From: Gluconobacter vitians | Lineage (GTDB): Bacteria; Pseudomonadota; Alphaproteobacteria; Acetobacterales; Acetobacteraceae | Assembly: GCF_015244565.1 (NCBI RefSeq) | Contig: NZ_JABCQG010000005.1 | Span: 62,001 to 126,000 of the forward strand | DNA: 64,000 nt | Direction of reading: 5' to 3' | The notes under the pieces: generated by a model | What the model was told of the DNA's origin: nothing | Seen by the model: only the letters and a program-made list of their open reading frames with translations | The model's database searches: none | In this document: piece by piece, positions 9,825-20,178 of the stretch | How positions within the stretch are numbered: the stretch's first letter is position 1 | Layout of the letters: each line of letters starts with the position of its first letter | Made by a program: the position numbers and the translations under genes

Positions 9825-11000
9825 ATGCCGCGAGACCTCCCCGCCAGCAGCCACCCTTCCTCTCCCTCCGAAGCAGATACCGGACGCCTCGAAAACGGCA
9901 GGGTGACGTTCGGGAGCGGAAGCGGCAATACGGAACACGCGGATACCGGCTCTTCCCCCATTCTCCCCCCTGACGAGCGGGTCGGCTTTGCCGTTATGGG
10001 ACTTGGCCGACTGAGCGTGGGACAGATCCTCCCCGCCTTTATGGAAAGCCGGACCGCCTGCCCTGTGGCCCTCATTTCCGGCCGGAAAGAAAAGGCCCTG
10101 ACTGTCGCGCGGGAATACGGCATCCCGTCCTCGTCCATCTTCACCTATGACGAAATCCATCGCCTCGCAGACCGCCCGGATATCCAGGCCGTCTATGTGG
10201 CCACACCGAACGCCATGCATGTCGATCAGGTGGAAGCCCTGGCCGCCGCCGGAAAACATATCCTGTGCGAAAAGCCGATGAGCAATACGGCGCAGGAAGC
10301 CGAGCGCATGATTGCTGCCTGCAAACAGGCCGGCGTGAAGCTTATGATCGCCTATCGCTGCCATTTCGAGCCCTTCAATCGCGCCGTTATCAAACTCGTC
10401 CGCAGCGGAGAACTGGGCAAACCCAAACTTGTGGAAGCCGTCAACACACAGACGGAAACCGATGCCTCACACTGGCGGCTGAAAGCGCCTGTCGCCGGCG
10501 GAGGCGCCCTGCCCGATATCGGTCTCTACTGCCTGAACGGCACCCGCAACCTTCTGGGCGAAGAACCTGTCGAGCTGTTTGCCCGGATGGTCAGTCCGGC
10601 AGATGATCCCCGCTTTGCCAGCGTGGACGAGACCTTCTCCTTCATGATGCGCTTCCCATCCGGCGTGATCGCCAACTGCGCCACCAGCTATGGCGCCTCC
10701 ATTACCCGCAAGCTGAGCATCCGGCTGGAAAAAGGATCGATCGAGCTGGAAAACGCCTTTGCCTATCAGGGCCACAGACTGCGTATCTCGCGTGAAAACG
10801 AAGGCCACCCCGCCGTCACCGAATGGCACATCCCTCCGGCCAACCAGTTCACTCTTGAAATCGATCACTTTGCCCAGTGCATCCTCAAGGATGAAACACC
10901 TCTGACATCCGGCGAAGAAGGTCTGCGTGACCAGAAACTCATGGAAGCGCTGTACTGTTCGGCCCGTGAAGACCGCATGATCAGGCTTTCAGAGACATGA
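9825..11000 (+). CDS. Gfo/Idh/MocA family oxidoreductase, glucose-fructose oxidoreductase-like
   Basis: An NAD(P)-dependent sugar oxidoreductase. After a 50-residue serine- and proline-rich N-terminus comes the Rossmann core VGFAVMGLGRLSVGQILPAF, then YVATPNAMH and the family lysine motif CEKPMSNT. The C-terminal substrate domain carries GGGALPDIGLYCLNGTR with the conserved aspartate. These features resemble glucose-fructose oxidoreductase of Zymomonas, but there is no twin-arginine signal here, so a cytoplasmic location is more likely. The stop overlaps the start of a small transporter gene (ATGA). Confidence 0.85.
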   Translation: MPRDLPASSHPSSPSEADTGRLENGRVTFGSGSGNTEHADTGSSPILPPDERVGFAVMGLGRLSVGQILPAFMESRTACPVALISGRKEKALTVAREYGIPSSSIFTYDEIHRLADRPDIQAVYVATPNAMHVDQVEALAAAGKHILCEKPMSNTAQEAERMIAACKQAGVKLMIAYRCHFEPFNRAVIKLVRSGELGKPKLVEAVNTQTETDASHWRLKAPVAGGGALPDIGLYCLNGTRNLLGEEPVELFARMVSPADDPRFASVDETFSFMMRFPSGVIANCATSYGASITRKLSIRLEKGSIELENAFAYQGHRLRISRENEGHPAVTEWHIPPANQFTLEIDHFAQCILKDETPLTSGEEGLRDQKLMEALYCSAREDRMIRLSET

Positions 11001-11452
11001 AGTTTCTGATCTGGCTCCTGCCTGTTCTCGCAGGTCTCAGCAATCCGGTTCAGTCCGCCGCCAATGCCGGGCTCAACAAGGCCGTCGGACCCGGCCTGAC
11101 AATCCTGACCGTTTATGCCGTCGCCCTGAGCGGACTGGTCTGCCTCTTCGCCTTTCTCCCGACCGACAGCACAACCGCCGCCCAGCCTCTCACGACCCGA
11201 CTCCAGCATGTTCCCTGGTGGGCATGGACCGGAGGCCTGTGCAACCTGATGTTCGTCGTCGCCGGATCCCTGGCAACCCGGCAGACCGGCTCGGCCGCCT
11301 TTACGGTCATCACCCTGACCTGCGCCGTCTGTCTGTCCCTGCTTCTCGACCATTTCGGCCTTCTCGGCCTGAAACAGCACGCCCTGTCCTTTCCCCGTCT
11401 TCTGGGCGCCGCAATGGCGATCGGGGGTGTTCTGCTGGTTTCCTTCACCTGA
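10997..11452 (+). CDS. DMT family transporter, YdcZ type (DUF606)
   Basis: A membrane protein of 151 residues with four to five hydrophobic segments, starting LIWLLPVLAGLSNPVQSAAN as in the YdcZ family; small subunits of this kind are thought to pair. Its substrate is unknown. It overlaps the oxidoreductase stop by four bases, so the two are translated together and may handle the same sugar or sugar derivative, which is inference. Confidence 0.8.
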   Translation: MKFLIWLLPVLAGLSNPVQSAANAGLNKAVGPGLTILTVYAVALSGLVCLFAFLPTDSTTAAQPLTTRLQHVPWWAWTGGLCNLMFVVAGSLATRQTGSAAFTVITLTCAVCLSLLLDHFGLLGLKQHALSFPRLLGAAMAIGGVLLVSFT

Positions 11453-12117
11453 AATAACGCAACAAGACCATTCTGGTCCTTATCCGTTTCACGGAACTTG
11501 TCAGGCTGTATTTAATTCTCCCTCATGAGAAAGGGTTTTTTCAATTAATTGTAATGTTTGATCGATGTCCTTCACAGACAGGATTTTTGTTCTAAACATT
11601 CCTGTGTCTGGAACAGGCAGATATTTCATACGAAGCCGGTCTTTTTTCCCGGCTGTGATGGGAAGATATGTCACCAAGAGGTTCTTTTCTTGCCGTTTCT
11701 GGGGTCCGTCATGACGGAACGGGCCGTTTATTCTGTTATACTACCCGTTATTTAACGACAGAAAATCGCTATCCTGAAAATCCTGGTTTTCCCTGGTCCC
11801 CTGACGGCACGTCACCTTTAAAATTCCTATTCCAGACACCTGCCCGCAATATCCGGATAATCCCGGACGCCTCTCCTGAAATACAGGTCGGTCAGGTCCT
11901 TTCTCCACATTCCTGTTTCCCCAAAGGGCTGCGAGGGTCTATCGGCTCCGTCAGTAACTGCGCGTCTGGATCTTCCGATTCCGGCAAACGGTCCGACGGC
12001 TCCCTGTCCCCGTATCCTGTCACAGCCTCCCTTCGGTCGGATGACTGCATGGTCCTGTCAGCAAGGCAGATCATCCAGTCATCTGACCGTCCCTATGGCT
12101 CCTGAGGTACTGAAACC
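11453..12117 (+). promoter_or_regulatory. 665-bp gene-free region upstream of pdc
   Basis: I find no convincing gene here. Near its start are a GACCA/TGGTC hairpin (11466-11478) and a weak CCCT/AGGG stem followed by six T (11520-11541), a plausible end for the transporter operon. A TATACT box at 11737-11742 is the best -10 candidate for pdc, although no good -35 is seen 17 bp upstream; it would leave a leader of about 370 nt. The pdc ribosome site TGAGG precedes the ATG. Confidence 0.45.
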
Positions 12118-13809
12118 ATGACTTATACTGTCGGACATTATCTTGCCGAACGACTGACACAGATCGGCCTGAAGCATCACTTCGCCGTTGCCGGTGACTA
12201 CAACCTCGTTCTGCTTGACCAGCTGATCGAACAGGGCGGCACGAAGCAGATCTATGACTGCAACGAGCTGAACTGCAGCTTCGCCGCCGAAGGTTATGCC
12301 CGTGCCAACGGTGCCGCCGCAGCCGTCATCACCTTCAGCGTCGGCGCCATCTCCGCCATGAACGGCCTCGGCGGCTCGTATGCCGAGAACCTGCCGATCC
12401 TCGTGATTTCGGGTGCTCCGAACTCCAACGATCATGGTTCGGGCCACGTCCTGCACCACACGATCGGCACGACGGATTACAGCTACCAGATGGAAATGGC
12501 CAAGCACGTCACCTGTGCCGCCGAAAGCATCACCTCTGCTGAAACCGCTCCGGCCAAGATCGACCACGTCATCCGCACGATGCTGCGCGAGAAGAAGCCG
12601 GCCTATCTTGAAATCGCCTGTAACGTCTCGGCCGCTCCTTGCGTCCGTCCGGGTCCGGTTTCGTCCCTGCACGCCCATCCGCGTCCTGACGAAGCCAGCC
12701 TGAAGGCCGCTCTGGACGAGAGCCTGAGCTTCCTCAACAAGGCCAACAAGGTCGCCATCCTGGTCGGCACCAAGCTGCGCGCTTCGGAAGCCCTCACGGA
12801 AACGGTTGAACTGGCTGACAAGCTGGGCTGCCCCGTCACGGTCATGGCCGCTGCAAAGAGCTACTTCCCCGAGACGCACCCCGGCTTCCGTGGCGTGTAC
12901 TGGGGTGATGTCAGCAGCCCGGGCGCACAGGAAATCATCGAAGGCGCCGATGCCGTCATCTGCCTGGCACCTGTCTGGAACGACTACTCCTCGGGTGGCT
13001 GGAAGAGCATCATCCGCGGCGAGAAGGTCCTCGAAGTCAATCCCGATCGCGTCACCGTCAACGGCAAGACCTTCGACGGCTTCCGCCTCAAGGAATTCGT
13101 CAAGGCCCTGACCGAGAAGGCTCCGAAGAAGTCCGCAGCCCTGACCGGCGAATACAAGCCCGTCATGCTGCCGAAGGCCGACCCGGCAAAGCCGCTGTCC
13201 AACGACGAAATGACCCGCCAGATCAACGAACTGGTCGACGGCAACACCACCCTTTTCGCCGAGACCGGCGACTCATGGTTCAACGCCGTGCGTATGCACC
13301 TTCCCGAAGGTGCGAAGGTCGAGACGGAAATGCAGTGGGGTCACATCGGCTGGTCCGTTCCGTCCATGTTCGGTAACGCAACCGCTTCGCCGGATCGCAA
13401 GCACGTCCTGATGGTCGGTGACGGTTCCTTCCAGCTGACGGCGCAGGAAGTGGCCCAGATGGTCCGCTACGAACTGCCGGTCATCATCTTCCTGGTGAAC
13501 AACCACGGCTACGTCATCGAAATCGCCATCCATGACGGCCCGTACAACTACATCCAGAACTGGGATTACGCAGCTCTGATGCAGTGCTTCAACCAGGGCG
13601 TCCCGGGCGAAGAAAGCGGCAAGTACGGTCTCGGCCTGCATGCCACGACGGGTGCGGAACTGGCCGACGCCATCGCCAAGGCCAAGAAGAACACCCGTGG
13701 CCCGACGCTCATCGAGTGCAAGCTCGATCGCACGGACTGCACCAAGACCCTCGTGGAGTGGGGCAAGGCTGTTGCCGCCGCAAACTCCCGCAAGCCCCAG
13801 AGCGTCTGA
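12118..13809 (+). CDS. pdc: pyruvate decarboxylase
   Basis: Decarboxylates pyruvate to acetaldehyde. In acetic acid bacteria acetaldehyde is then oxidised to acetate by periplasmic and cytosolic enzymes rather than reduced to ethanol. The 563-residue length and sequence are those of the Zymomonas-type bacterial enzyme. The start [13 protein letters not shown], the cofactor glutamate E50 in [14 protein letters not shown], the [11 protein letters not shown] cofactor loop from residue 434, and VNNHGYVIE are all present. Codon use is markedly biased to GGC, AAG and CTG, as expected for a highly expressed gene. It stands alone between a long leader and a strong terminator. Confidence 0.97.
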   Translation: MTYTVGHYLAERLTQIGLKHHFAVAGDYNLVLLDQLIEQGGTKQIYDCNELNCSFAAEGYARANGAAAAVITFSVGAISAMNGLGGSYAENLPILVISGAPNSNDHGSGHVLHHTIGTTDYSYQMEMAKHVTCAAESITSAETAPAKIDHVIRTMLREKKPAYLEIACNVSAAPCVRPGPVSSLHAHPRPDEASLKAALDESLSFLNKANKVAILVGTKLRASEALTETVELADKLGCPVTVMAAAKSYFPETHPGFRGVYWGDVSSPGAQEIIEGADAVICLAPVWNDYSSGGWKSIIRGEKVLEVNPDRVTVNGKTFDGFRLKEFVKALTEKAPKKSAALTGEYKPVMLPKADPAKPLSNDEMTRQINELVDGNTTLFAETGDSWFNAVRMHLPEGAKVETEMQWGHIGWSVPSMFGNATASPDRKHVLMVGDGSFQLTAQEVAQMVRYELPVIIFLVNNHGYVIEIAIHDGPYNYIQNWDYAALMQCFNQGVPGEESGKYGLGLHATTGAELADAIAKAKKNTRGPTLIECKLDRTDCTKTLVEWGKAVAAANSRKPQSV

Positions 13810-13851
13810 ACAAAGCGTCTGATCCTTTCCGGATCAGCCCCTGTGACACAG

Positions 13852-13883
13852 AAAACCCCCCGTGCCCGGCACGGGGGGTTTTT
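13852..13883 (+). terminator. pdc terminator
   Basis: A perfect 10-bp stem, CCCCCCGTGC (13856-13865) with GCACGGGGGG (13869-13878), a 3-nt loop, and five T residues after it. Confidence 0.92.
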
Positions 13884-13910
13884 CTTTGAGACCGGCTCTC
13901 AAACGAAAAA

Positions 13911-14975
13911 TCAGAGCAGACGCGCAACCTTCATGAACAGGAACGTCACGGTCATGAAGACGAAACAGACAATACCCGCCTCCACGGTCCCAAGAGATCC
14001 CTGCGCCAGGAACATCCCACCGGTATTCATGCCAAAGAATCCGGTTACGAATGTCGCCGGCAGCATCAACGTGGTCCCGACCGAGACGATATACAGACGC
14101 CGGTTGGTTTCTTCCGCCTGATTGGATCCAAGCTCGTCCTGCAAAGACCGCGCACGATCCTGAAGTGCGATCAGATCGTCCAGCGCCGGATGAACCTGCC
14201 GCTCGGCCCGGTCCCGCAATTCGTCCTCAGCCCAGTCCGGAAGATCCAGATCCTCGTCTTTCAGAACACGGTCGATCGGCGTCACCACCCGGCGCAGTTC
14301 AGTCGCACGACGGCGCACCTTACCGACAATGCTACCCAGATGCCCCAGGTCAGAGCGATGCTCGATCAGCAGCAGCACGTCTTCCGCCCGGTCCAGTTCG
14401 TCATCCAGATGCCCGAGCTGACGCCGCACCGTCCCCGTAAACTCACGAAGGGCACGGTCAATAATCCCCGCAGGCGTCTTCGGAATCTGGTCCGGCTTGA
14501 GCGAACGATACGCCGCGCCCAAAACCGGAATGGGGTTGCGCCGCGTCGTGATCAGCAGGTCCGGCCGCATCGCAAACCGCCAGGCGCAGATGTCACGATC
14601 CTCTTCGGACAGTGCATCGTCAAAAGCCGGCAGCGCGCCCCAGATCAGATCGCCGAATGCCTCAAGCGCAATACCGTATTCCGTCTCAGCCAGCATGGCG
14701 CAGACATCTTCAGGCAGGTCCGGTAGATGCGCGACATAGCCGCGTGCCGAGCTGTGCACCGTATCGAAATGCAGCCAGTACCATCCATCGCTCTCGACAG
14801 GTCGCTCCGGTGCCAGAAGCGCCTCGACCTCGGCCGATCCGAGCGTGCGCAGCTCCTGTCCGGGGACGGCATGAACCGCCCAGACCAGCCCGTTTGCGAA
14901 TGCGGGTGCCCCTGTTTCCTGATGGTCAGGATCCAGAACCGTAAAGGGGAAGTTGTAGGCAGTGCTCTCTGACAC
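13911..14975 (-). CDS. CorA/ZntB family divalent metal transporter
   Basis: A pentameric inner-membrane channel of the CorA-MRS2 superfamily for magnesium or, in ZntB members, zinc. The 354 residues comprise a large cytosolic domain and two C-terminal membrane helices; the first ends in the family signature GMN (FFGMNTGG). The start is a GTG at 14975 with AGGAGG five bases upstream. Whether it is ZntB or CorA cannot be decided from the sequence, though the long acidic N-terminal domain and GMNTGG loop favour ZntB. It is convergent with pdc. Confidence 0.88.
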   Translation of the reverse strand: MSESTAYNFPFTVLDPDHQETGAPAFANGLVWAVHAVPGQELRTLGSAEVEALLAPERPVESDGWYWLHFDTVHSSARGYVAHLPDLPEDVCAMLAETEYGIALEAFGDLIWGALPAFDDALSEEDRDICAWRFAMRPDLLITTRRNPIPVLGAAYRSLKPDQIPKTPAGIIDRALREFTGTVRRQLGHLDDELDRAEDVLLLIEHRSDLGHLGSIVGKVRRRATELRRVVTPIDRVLKDEDLDLPDWAEDELRDRAERQVHPALDDLIALQDRARSLQDELGSNQAEETNRRLYIVSVGTTLMLPATFVTGFFGMNTGGMFLAQGSLGTVEAGIVCFVFMTVTFLFMKVARLL

Positions 14976-15219
14976 GACATCCTCCTGTTCTCAGGGGGTT
15001 CAGGACCGGCAGAACCGGCATGCAGCTTCGACAGAAACGACTGGGGGCGAATTCAGTCCGGCTTCTCGCACGCCATGCGCAACGACGCAATATACCCCTC
15101 TTTGCGTAAATGTGAGCGTGCCTGAATGCAACTTCCTCCATTGTGGTGGGTTATTCATCTTACTCTGCAATGAGCGAACCCCTGCCGCAGGGGACCTCCC
15201 CTTCCGGAAAGGAATGTCC

Positions 15220-15597
15220 ATGTCCATCCGCACATCATTCTTCGCCGCCAGCCTTCTGCTGGGCACTGCCGTCACTGCTCCGTCCGTGATGGCCCAGGCC
15301 GTTAGCGCCCCCAGCAACGACCAGACACAGACCTCGACGTCTGCCGTGCAGAAGGCGCAGAACTCCACCATCGACCAGCCAAACAATCGTCTGCCGACCA
15401 ATCCGCACACCGTGATGGAACAGCCGGACCAGCCGCCGCCGACCGCGCCGGGCCCCATGAGCCGCACGACGAACGAAACGGGTCCCGTCCCGTCGAACCA
15501 GAAAGACGTGCATAAACTCGGCCATCAGCGTCACCACGCGCACAAGAAGGCGTCTGCCCCGACCGATTCAACGCCGCAGACCACGTCGCCGGAATAA
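15220..15597 (+). CDS. small secreted protein, proline- and histidine-rich
   Basis: No family recognised. The product has 125 residues: a signal peptide [20 protein letters not shown] ending in VMAQ, followed by a low-complexity region rich in S, T, Q, P and N and a basic HQRHHAHKK patch. The second of two nearby ATGs is chosen because GGAAAGGA lies six bases before it. It precedes ahcY by about 95 bp but there is no sign of a shared function. Confidence 0.65.
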   Translation: MSIRTSFFAASLLLGTAVTAPSVMAQAVSAPSNDQTQTSTSAVQKAQNSTIDQPNNRLPTNPHTVMEQPDQPPPTAPGPMSRTTNETGPVPSNQKDVHKLGHQRHHAHKKASAPTDSTPQTTSPE

Positions 15598-15616
15598 AGG
15601 CGACAGGCCTATTGCC

Positions 15617-15639
15617 GGGCCCGCCCTTTCCGCGGGTCC
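15617..15639 (+). other. hairpin upstream of ahcY
   Basis: GGGCCCGC (15617-15624) pairs with GCGGGTCC (15632-15639) through eight pairs, one of them G-U, with a 7-nt loop. No T-tract follows. It is either the end of the preceding transcript or part of the ahcY leader. Confidence 0.4.
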
Positions 15640-15691
15640 GTCAAGCCTTTATACAGGCAGCCATCCAAAGATGGGCAGCAAGGGCCATTTC

Positions 15692-16987
15692 ATGACGACG
15701 CAGGATTACAAGGTTCGCGACATTAATCTGGCAGACTGGGGCCGCAAGGAAATCTCTATCGCCGAAGGCGAAATGCCGGGCCTGATAGCTCTTCGCGAAG
15801 AGTACAAGGACTCACAGCCACTCAAGGGTGCACGCATCGCCGGCTGTCTGCACATGACCATCCAGACCGCAGTACTGATCGAGACGCTGATTGCTCTCGG
15901 CGCCACGGTCCGCTGGTCCTCGTGCAACATCTTCTCCACGCAGGATCACGCCGCAGCAGCCATTGCTGCCGCTGGTATCCCCGTCTTTGCCTGGAAGGGT
16001 CTGACGGAAGACGAATTCAACTGGTGCATCGAGCAGACCATTCATGGTTCCGATGGCTGGACGCCGAACATGATCCTCGACGATGGTGGCGACCTCACCA
16101 TCATGATGCACGACAAGTACCCCGAAATGCTCAAGGACGTGCGCGGCATCTCCGAAGAGACGACGACGGGTGTGCATCGCCTGTGGGAAATGTCCAAGAA
16201 GGGCACGCTGAAGGTTCCCGCCATCAACGTGAACGACAGCGTCACCAAGTCCAAGTTCGACAACCTGTATGGCTGCCGTGAGAGCCTCGTGGACGCGATC
16301 CGTCGCGGCACGGACGTCATGATGGCCGGCAAGGTTGCCGTGGTTGCCGGTTACGGTGACGTGGGCAAGGGCTCTGCTGCGTCCCTGCGCAACGCAGGCT
16401 GCCGCGTGCTCGTGACCGAAGTCGATCCGATCTGCGCTCTTCAGGCCGCCATGGAAGGCTATGAAGTCGTCACGATGGAAAACGCAGCTCCGCGCGGCGA
16501 CATTTTCGTCACCTGCACGGGCAACGTGGACATCATCACGATCGACCACATGCGTGAAATGAAGGACCGTGCGATCGTCTGCAACATCGGTCACTTCGAC
16601 AGTGAAATCCAGGTCGAAGCCCTGCGCAACTATCGCTGGAACAACATCAAGCCGCAGGTTGACGAGATCGAGCTGGCACCGAACCGCCGCATCATCCTTC
16701 TGTCCGAAGGCCGTCTGGTGAACCTGGGCAACGCAACGGGCCACCCGTCCTTCGTGATGTCGGCCTCCTTCACCAACCAGACCTTGGCGCAGATCGAACT
16801 GTGGACGGCAAAGCCGGGCCAGTACGAGGTCAAGGTCTACACCCTGCCGAAAGCTCTGGACGAGAAGGTCGCAGCTCTGCACCTCGCAAAGGTCGGCGCA
16901 GAACTTTCCAAAATGTCACAGAAACAGGCGGACTACATCGACGTTCCAGTTAACGGTCCGTTCAAGCACGAAGAATACCGCTACTAA
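15692..16987 (+). CDS. ahcY: adenosylhomocysteinase
   Basis: Hydrolyses S-adenosylhomocysteine to adenosine and homocysteine with bound NAD, and so clears the product inhibitor of methyltransferases. The product is 431 residues from the ATG at 15692, which gives the usual start [19 protein letters not shown]; an ATG 21 bp upstream adds seven residues with no family support. Visible signatures are the NAD loop [10 protein letters not shown], the [11 protein letters not shown] region and the C-terminal [10 protein letters not shown] that closes over NAD in the tetramer. It is followed 75 bp later by an unrelated DUF3597 gene that may be co-transcribed. Confidence 0.96.
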   Translation: MTTQDYKVRDINLADWGRKEISIAEGEMPGLIALREEYKDSQPLKGARIAGCLHMTIQTAVLIETLIALGATVRWSSCNIFSTQDHAAAAIAAAGIPVFAWKGLTEDEFNWCIEQTIHGSDGWTPNMILDDGGDLTIMMHDKYPEMLKDVRGISEETTTGVHRLWEMSKKGTLKVPAINVNDSVTKSKFDNLYGCRESLVDAIRRGTDVMMAGKVAVVAGYGDVGKGSAASLRNAGCRVLVTEVDPICALQAAMEGYEVVTMENAAPRGDIFVTCTGNVDIITIDHMREMKDRAIVCNIGHFDSEIQVEALRNYRWNNIKPQVDEIELAPNRRIILLSEGRLVNLGNATGHPSFVMSASFTNQTLAQIELWTAKPGQYEVKVYTLPKALDEKVAALHLAKVGAELSKMSQKQADYIDVPVNGPFKHEEYRY

Positions 16988-17062
16988 GACGAGGCGGATC
17001 AGGGAGGGCGGAACCCCGGTTGCGCCCCTTCCGGATTTCCTTAACCGACAGGAGTTACACTC

Positions 17063-17467
17063 ATGGGTCTTTTCAGCACGATCATGTCCAAGATCTTTGG
17101 CCATGCCGAAGCAGCCACCCCGGCCACCTCCGCTGCTGCTCCGGCCGCGGCAGATGCAGCCGCACCGGCCGCTCCTGCAGCAGCCGCTGCCGCCTCCCAG
17201 ACAGCCGCACCGGTGGACGTCGATGCCGTCCTGTCCGGTCTGGCCGCCAAGGCTGGCCAGCCGCTGAACTACAAGACTTCCATCGTGGATCTCCTGAAGC
17301 TGCTCGGTCTCGACAGCTCGCTCCAGTCCCGCAAGGAACTGGCCAGCGAACTGCATTACTCGGGCAGCACGGACGACACCGCGACGATGAACGTCTGGCT
17401 CATCAAGCAGGTCTATGCCGAGCTGGCCAAGAATGGTGGCAAGGTCCCGGCTGACTGGACGCATTGA
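17063..17467 (+). CDS. DUF3597 family protein
   Basis: A protein of 134 residues with the usual layout of this family of unknown function: a short start MGLFSTIMSKIFGHA, an alanine-rich linker at about residues 15-50, and a compact helical domain from DVDAVLSGLAAKAG to the end PADWTH. A good ribosome site (GACAGGAG) precedes the ATG. It sits between ahcY and a strong terminator. It has no catalytic motif that I can see. Confidence 0.85.
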   Translation: MGLFSTIMSKIFGHAEAATPATSAAAPAAADAAAPAAPAAAAAASQTAAPVDVDAVLSGLAAKAGQPLNYKTSIVDLLKLLGLDSSLQSRKELASELHYSGSTDDTATMNVWLIKQVYAELAKNGGKVPADWTH

Positions 17468-17492
17468 TCCGCGCCCCGTCCGCACGGACAGC

Positions 17493-17529
17493 ATAAAAAA
17501 AACCCGGCTGGAAACAGCCGGGTTTTTTT
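17493..17529 (+). terminator. terminator after the DUF3597 gene
   Basis: Stem CCCGGCTG (17503-17510) with CAGCCGGG (17515-17522), GAAA loop, and seven T residues. Confidence 0.93.
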
Positions 17530-17715
17530 CTGCGCTTATGGTTTCATAAGACCCACTCGCTCAGTTTATCTACCGATTTTATTGATTTGGAATAGCAACA
17601 TTCCTTAATCGGAATGTGTTAGTTTCTGCTAAAAAATCACTTCGGAATGCACTTAATTTTGTTGACTATTTGCAACAATTATTTTGGCGAAAATGCTTTG
17701 TTCTTCCCTTCGGAA

Positions 17716-17738
17716 TAAAAAAATCCTTCCGGATTTTT
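17716..17738 (-). terminator. terminator of the L,D-transpeptidase gene
   Basis: On the minus strand AAATCC-GGAA-GGATTT is followed by further T residues. The stretch 17530-17715 between two terminators is AT-rich and shows no gene. Confidence 0.65.
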
Positions 17739-17742
17739 GCAT

Positions 17743-18753
17743 TCAGGGCAGCGGCCTTTTATCCGCAATCGGATCGATCTTCGGCTCCGTCAGCGGCCCT
17801 GAATCAATCACGACCACCAGATCACCCGCAATCTGCGTCGGCTGCCGATCCTTTGGAAGCAGCGCCTGAAAACGCGGATCATAACTCGCAGCCTGCTCAT
17901 AAAGCGCATCGATCAGCCCGTAATGATCCATGAATTTATTCATGGTCGCCGGAATCCGGATGCACCCTTCCGACGCCGGATGCCCCAGACGCCATTCCAG
18001 GAACTGCGGATCCGTCGCATGGATTTCCAGCCGGATCTGCCCGGTTTCATGACGCGGCAGCCAGCCCTTCATCGCCGTCTGCCACCCCATGTCCCACACA
18101 CGCGATCCCTTGGCACCAATCCCGCGGATTCCATACTTGTTCTTCGTACCTTCCGCCCGATAACCCAGACGGTCCGCCGTGTTCTGAAAAACCCCGGTCG
18201 GTGTAATGTAGTAATATTTGCGCCCCGTCGTCCCGGTCGAAACCGGCGTCCCTCCAAGAGATTCCCAAGGCGCATCCGGCAGCGCCAGCACATAATCCAG
18301 ATGCTGGACCTTCTCGTTACGGTCCACAACCATAACAAGCTGCGGCCGCGAAACCGGCATGTCCGCCTGCGTGACCGCATCTTTCGCAAGCGTCAGAAAC
18401 GCTTTCCGGCGCTCTGGCGTATAGGTGCTGAAGCCTTTGATATTATGCTTCATCAGCACCGCCAGACGGGACGCCTCTTCCCGCGCAGCTTCATCGGACA
18501 CAACCGGCAGATCCGGGATATCGATCGGCGGCGGCGCAAGATCAGGCTGCGGCGGCGTATCCGTTGGCGGATTGCTGGCAGGGGGCGGAACCGAAGCGCC
18601 CAGCGATGGCGTCGTGTCCGGCTGATGCGTCGACAGTTCCGGCCCCGCACTGTCCGGTCGGGCACAGGCCGCCAGCGGTGCCACCCCCACAACCAGTGTC
18701 GTGGAGACAGATAACAGGGCAACAAACCGCGTCAGACTGGAAACATCACGCAT
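17743..18753 (-). CDS. L,D-transpeptidase lipoprotein (YkuD domain)
   Basis: Forms 3-3 peptide cross-links in peptidoglycan or attaches proteins to it, in the periplasm. From the ATG at 18753 the 336-residue product has a signal sequence with lipobox LAAC (cysteine 30), so it is probably lipid-anchored. A proline-rich spacer spans residues 35-85, and a C-terminal catalytic domain carries H245 and the nucleophile C264 in ASEGCIRIP. The usual motif reads SHGC, so the glutamate in place of histidine is a variation. A longer frame to 18903 would destroy the signal peptide. It lies downstream of sucB on the same strand. Confidence 0.88.
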   Translation of the reverse strand: MRDVSSLTRFVALLSVSTTLVVGVAPLAACARPDSAGPELSTHQPDTTPSLGASVPPPASNPPTDTPPQPDLAPPPIDIPDLPVVSDEAAREEASRLAVLMKHNIKGFSTYTPERRKAFLTLAKDAVTQADMPVSRPQLVMVVDRNEKVQHLDYVLALPDAPWESLGGTPVSTGTTGRKYYYITPTGVFQNTADRLGYRAEGTKNKYGIRGIGAKGSRVWDMGWQTAMKGWLPRHETGQIRLEIHATDPQFLEWRLGHPASEGCIRIPATMNKFMDHYGLIDALYEQAASYDPRFQALLPKDRQPTQIAGDLVVVIDSGPLTEPKIDPIADKRPLP

Positions 18754-18865
18754 CTTCAGGACACCATCCTCGGGTTCAGAATAACAGACAGAACGCGAGG
18801 GAACAGAAATCTGTCCGGCGTTCGGCGCAGCAGAGATGTCCAACGTCCCGGCCACGCAAAAGGCA

Positions 18866-19975
18866 TCACAGATCCAGAAGCAGACGCCGCGGATCTTCCA
18901 CAAGCTGCTTGATCCGGACGAGGAAGCTCACCGCCTCCCGCCCGTCCACAATCCGGTGATCATAAGACAGCGCCACATACATCATCGGCCGGATCACGAT
19001 CTGCCCGTCCCGCACGACCGGACGATCCTGAATGGCATGCATCCCCAGAATCCCCGACTGCGGCGTGTTCAGGATCGGCGTGGACAGCAGCGATCCGAAA
19101 ATCCCGCCATTCGTGATGGAGAACGTCCCATGAGACAGTTCTTCCAGCTTCAGTCCGCCCGTCCGCGCCCGCTTGCCATAATCCGCAATGCGACGTTCCA
19201 GCTCGGCAAAGCTCATCTGATCGGCATCATGCAGCACCGGCACAACCAGTCCGCGCTCCGTCCCGACCGCAATGCCCAGATTGACGAAATCACGATAGAC
19301 GATCTCATCGTCCTCGATCTGCGCATTGATCGCCGGATAATCCTTCAGCGCTCCGACCACAGCGCGCGCGAAGAAGGACATGAACCCCAGCCGGGCCCCG
19401 TCATGCTTTTTCTCGAACTCTTCCTTGTACTGTGCCCGCAGCGCCTTGGCGGCGGACATGTCGATCTCGTTGAACGTTGTGAGAATGGCCGCCGTATTCT
19501 GCGCGGCCTTCAGATTGCGGGCGATCGTCTGACGCAGACGGCTCATCGGCACGCGACGTTCCCGCGCTTCATGGGATGACAGCTTGGGCGCCGGAGCAAC
19601 AGCCGCAGGCTTCGGCGCTTCCGGCGCGGGCGGCGTAACACGCGCTGGCTGTGCAACAGGCTCGGGTGCTGGCGGCGGAGCAGCCGGTTCAGCAGGCGCT
19701 TCAGCCGCCGGAGCAGGTTCAGGCGCAGCCGGTGCCTCCGCCGTCTCGTCCACAGCGCCCAGAAGCCCACCGATCTCGACTTCCGTCCCCACCGCCACGC
19801 AGTTTTCCAGACGCCCGGCGGACGGCGCCGTTACCTCGACGCTGACCTTGTCGGTTTCCAGCTCCACGATGGTTTCGTCATGCTGCACATAGTCGCCGGA
19901 CTGTTTCAGCCACCGCGCGACAGTCGCAGTTGTCAGGCTTTCTCCAAGCGCCGGAACCCTGATCTCGACCGTCAT
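18866..19975 (-). CDS. sucB: 2-oxoglutarate dehydrogenase E2 (dihydrolipoamide succinyltransferase) lacking the subunit-binding domain
   Basis: Transfers succinyl groups from lipoate to CoA in the 2-oxoglutarate dehydrogenase complex. One lipoyl domain is at residues 1-76, with lipoyl lysine K43 in [11 protein letters not shown]. An alanine- and proline-rich linker covers about 78-131. The catalytic domain starts at [15 protein letters not shown] (141) and has the active site H340 and D344 in SYDHRIVDG. The peripheral subunit-binding domain normally found between lipoyl and catalytic domains is absent, which explains the 369-residue length against about 400-420 for relatives. No sucA or lpd lies nearby. 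Assignment to succinyl- rather than acetyltransferase rests on overall similarity. Confidence 0.9.
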   Translation of the reverse strand: MTVEIRVPALGESLTTATVARWLKQSGDYVQHDETIVELETDKVSVEVTAPSAGRLENCVAVGTEVEIGGLLGAVDETAEAPAAPEPAPAAEAPAEPAAPPPAPEPVAQPARVTPPAPEAPKPAAVAPAPKLSSHEARERRVPMSRLRQTIARNLKAAQNTAAILTTFNEIDMSAAKALRAQYKEEFEKKHDGARLGFMSFFARAVVGALKDYPAINAQIEDDEIVYRDFVNLGIAVGTERGLVVPVLHDADQMSFAELERRIADYGKRARTGGLKLEELSHGTFSITNGGIFGSLLSTPILNTPQSGILGMHAIQDRPVVRDGQIVIRPMMYVALSYDHRIVDGREAVSFLVRIKQLVEDPRRLLLDL

Positions 19976-20178
19976 GCTGCTTCCCTGTCTTGCGTCCCGC
20001 CCCGAAGCGGGGAAATGTCTGTCTGTCCTGCGGTCCGTCCCAAAGACTGACCCTCAGAACCACACCCGGCATCATACCGGAAAAGGTTCGGTCATGCAGG
20101 ATACTGCATCTTTGCCGCCAGCGGGAGGCGGAACCATCCCCGTCGCCAGACTTTGAAACCAAAACACAGGAGGCCGCA

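Noticed and set aside
11668-12105. A 145-codon frame upstream of pdc
   Set aside because: No ribosome site, no recognisable composition, and it overlaps the likely promoter.
15598-15691. A SAM- or SAH-type riboswitch before ahcY
   Set aside because: One simple hairpin is present, but I see none of the conserved core sequences of these riboswitches and the leader is too short.
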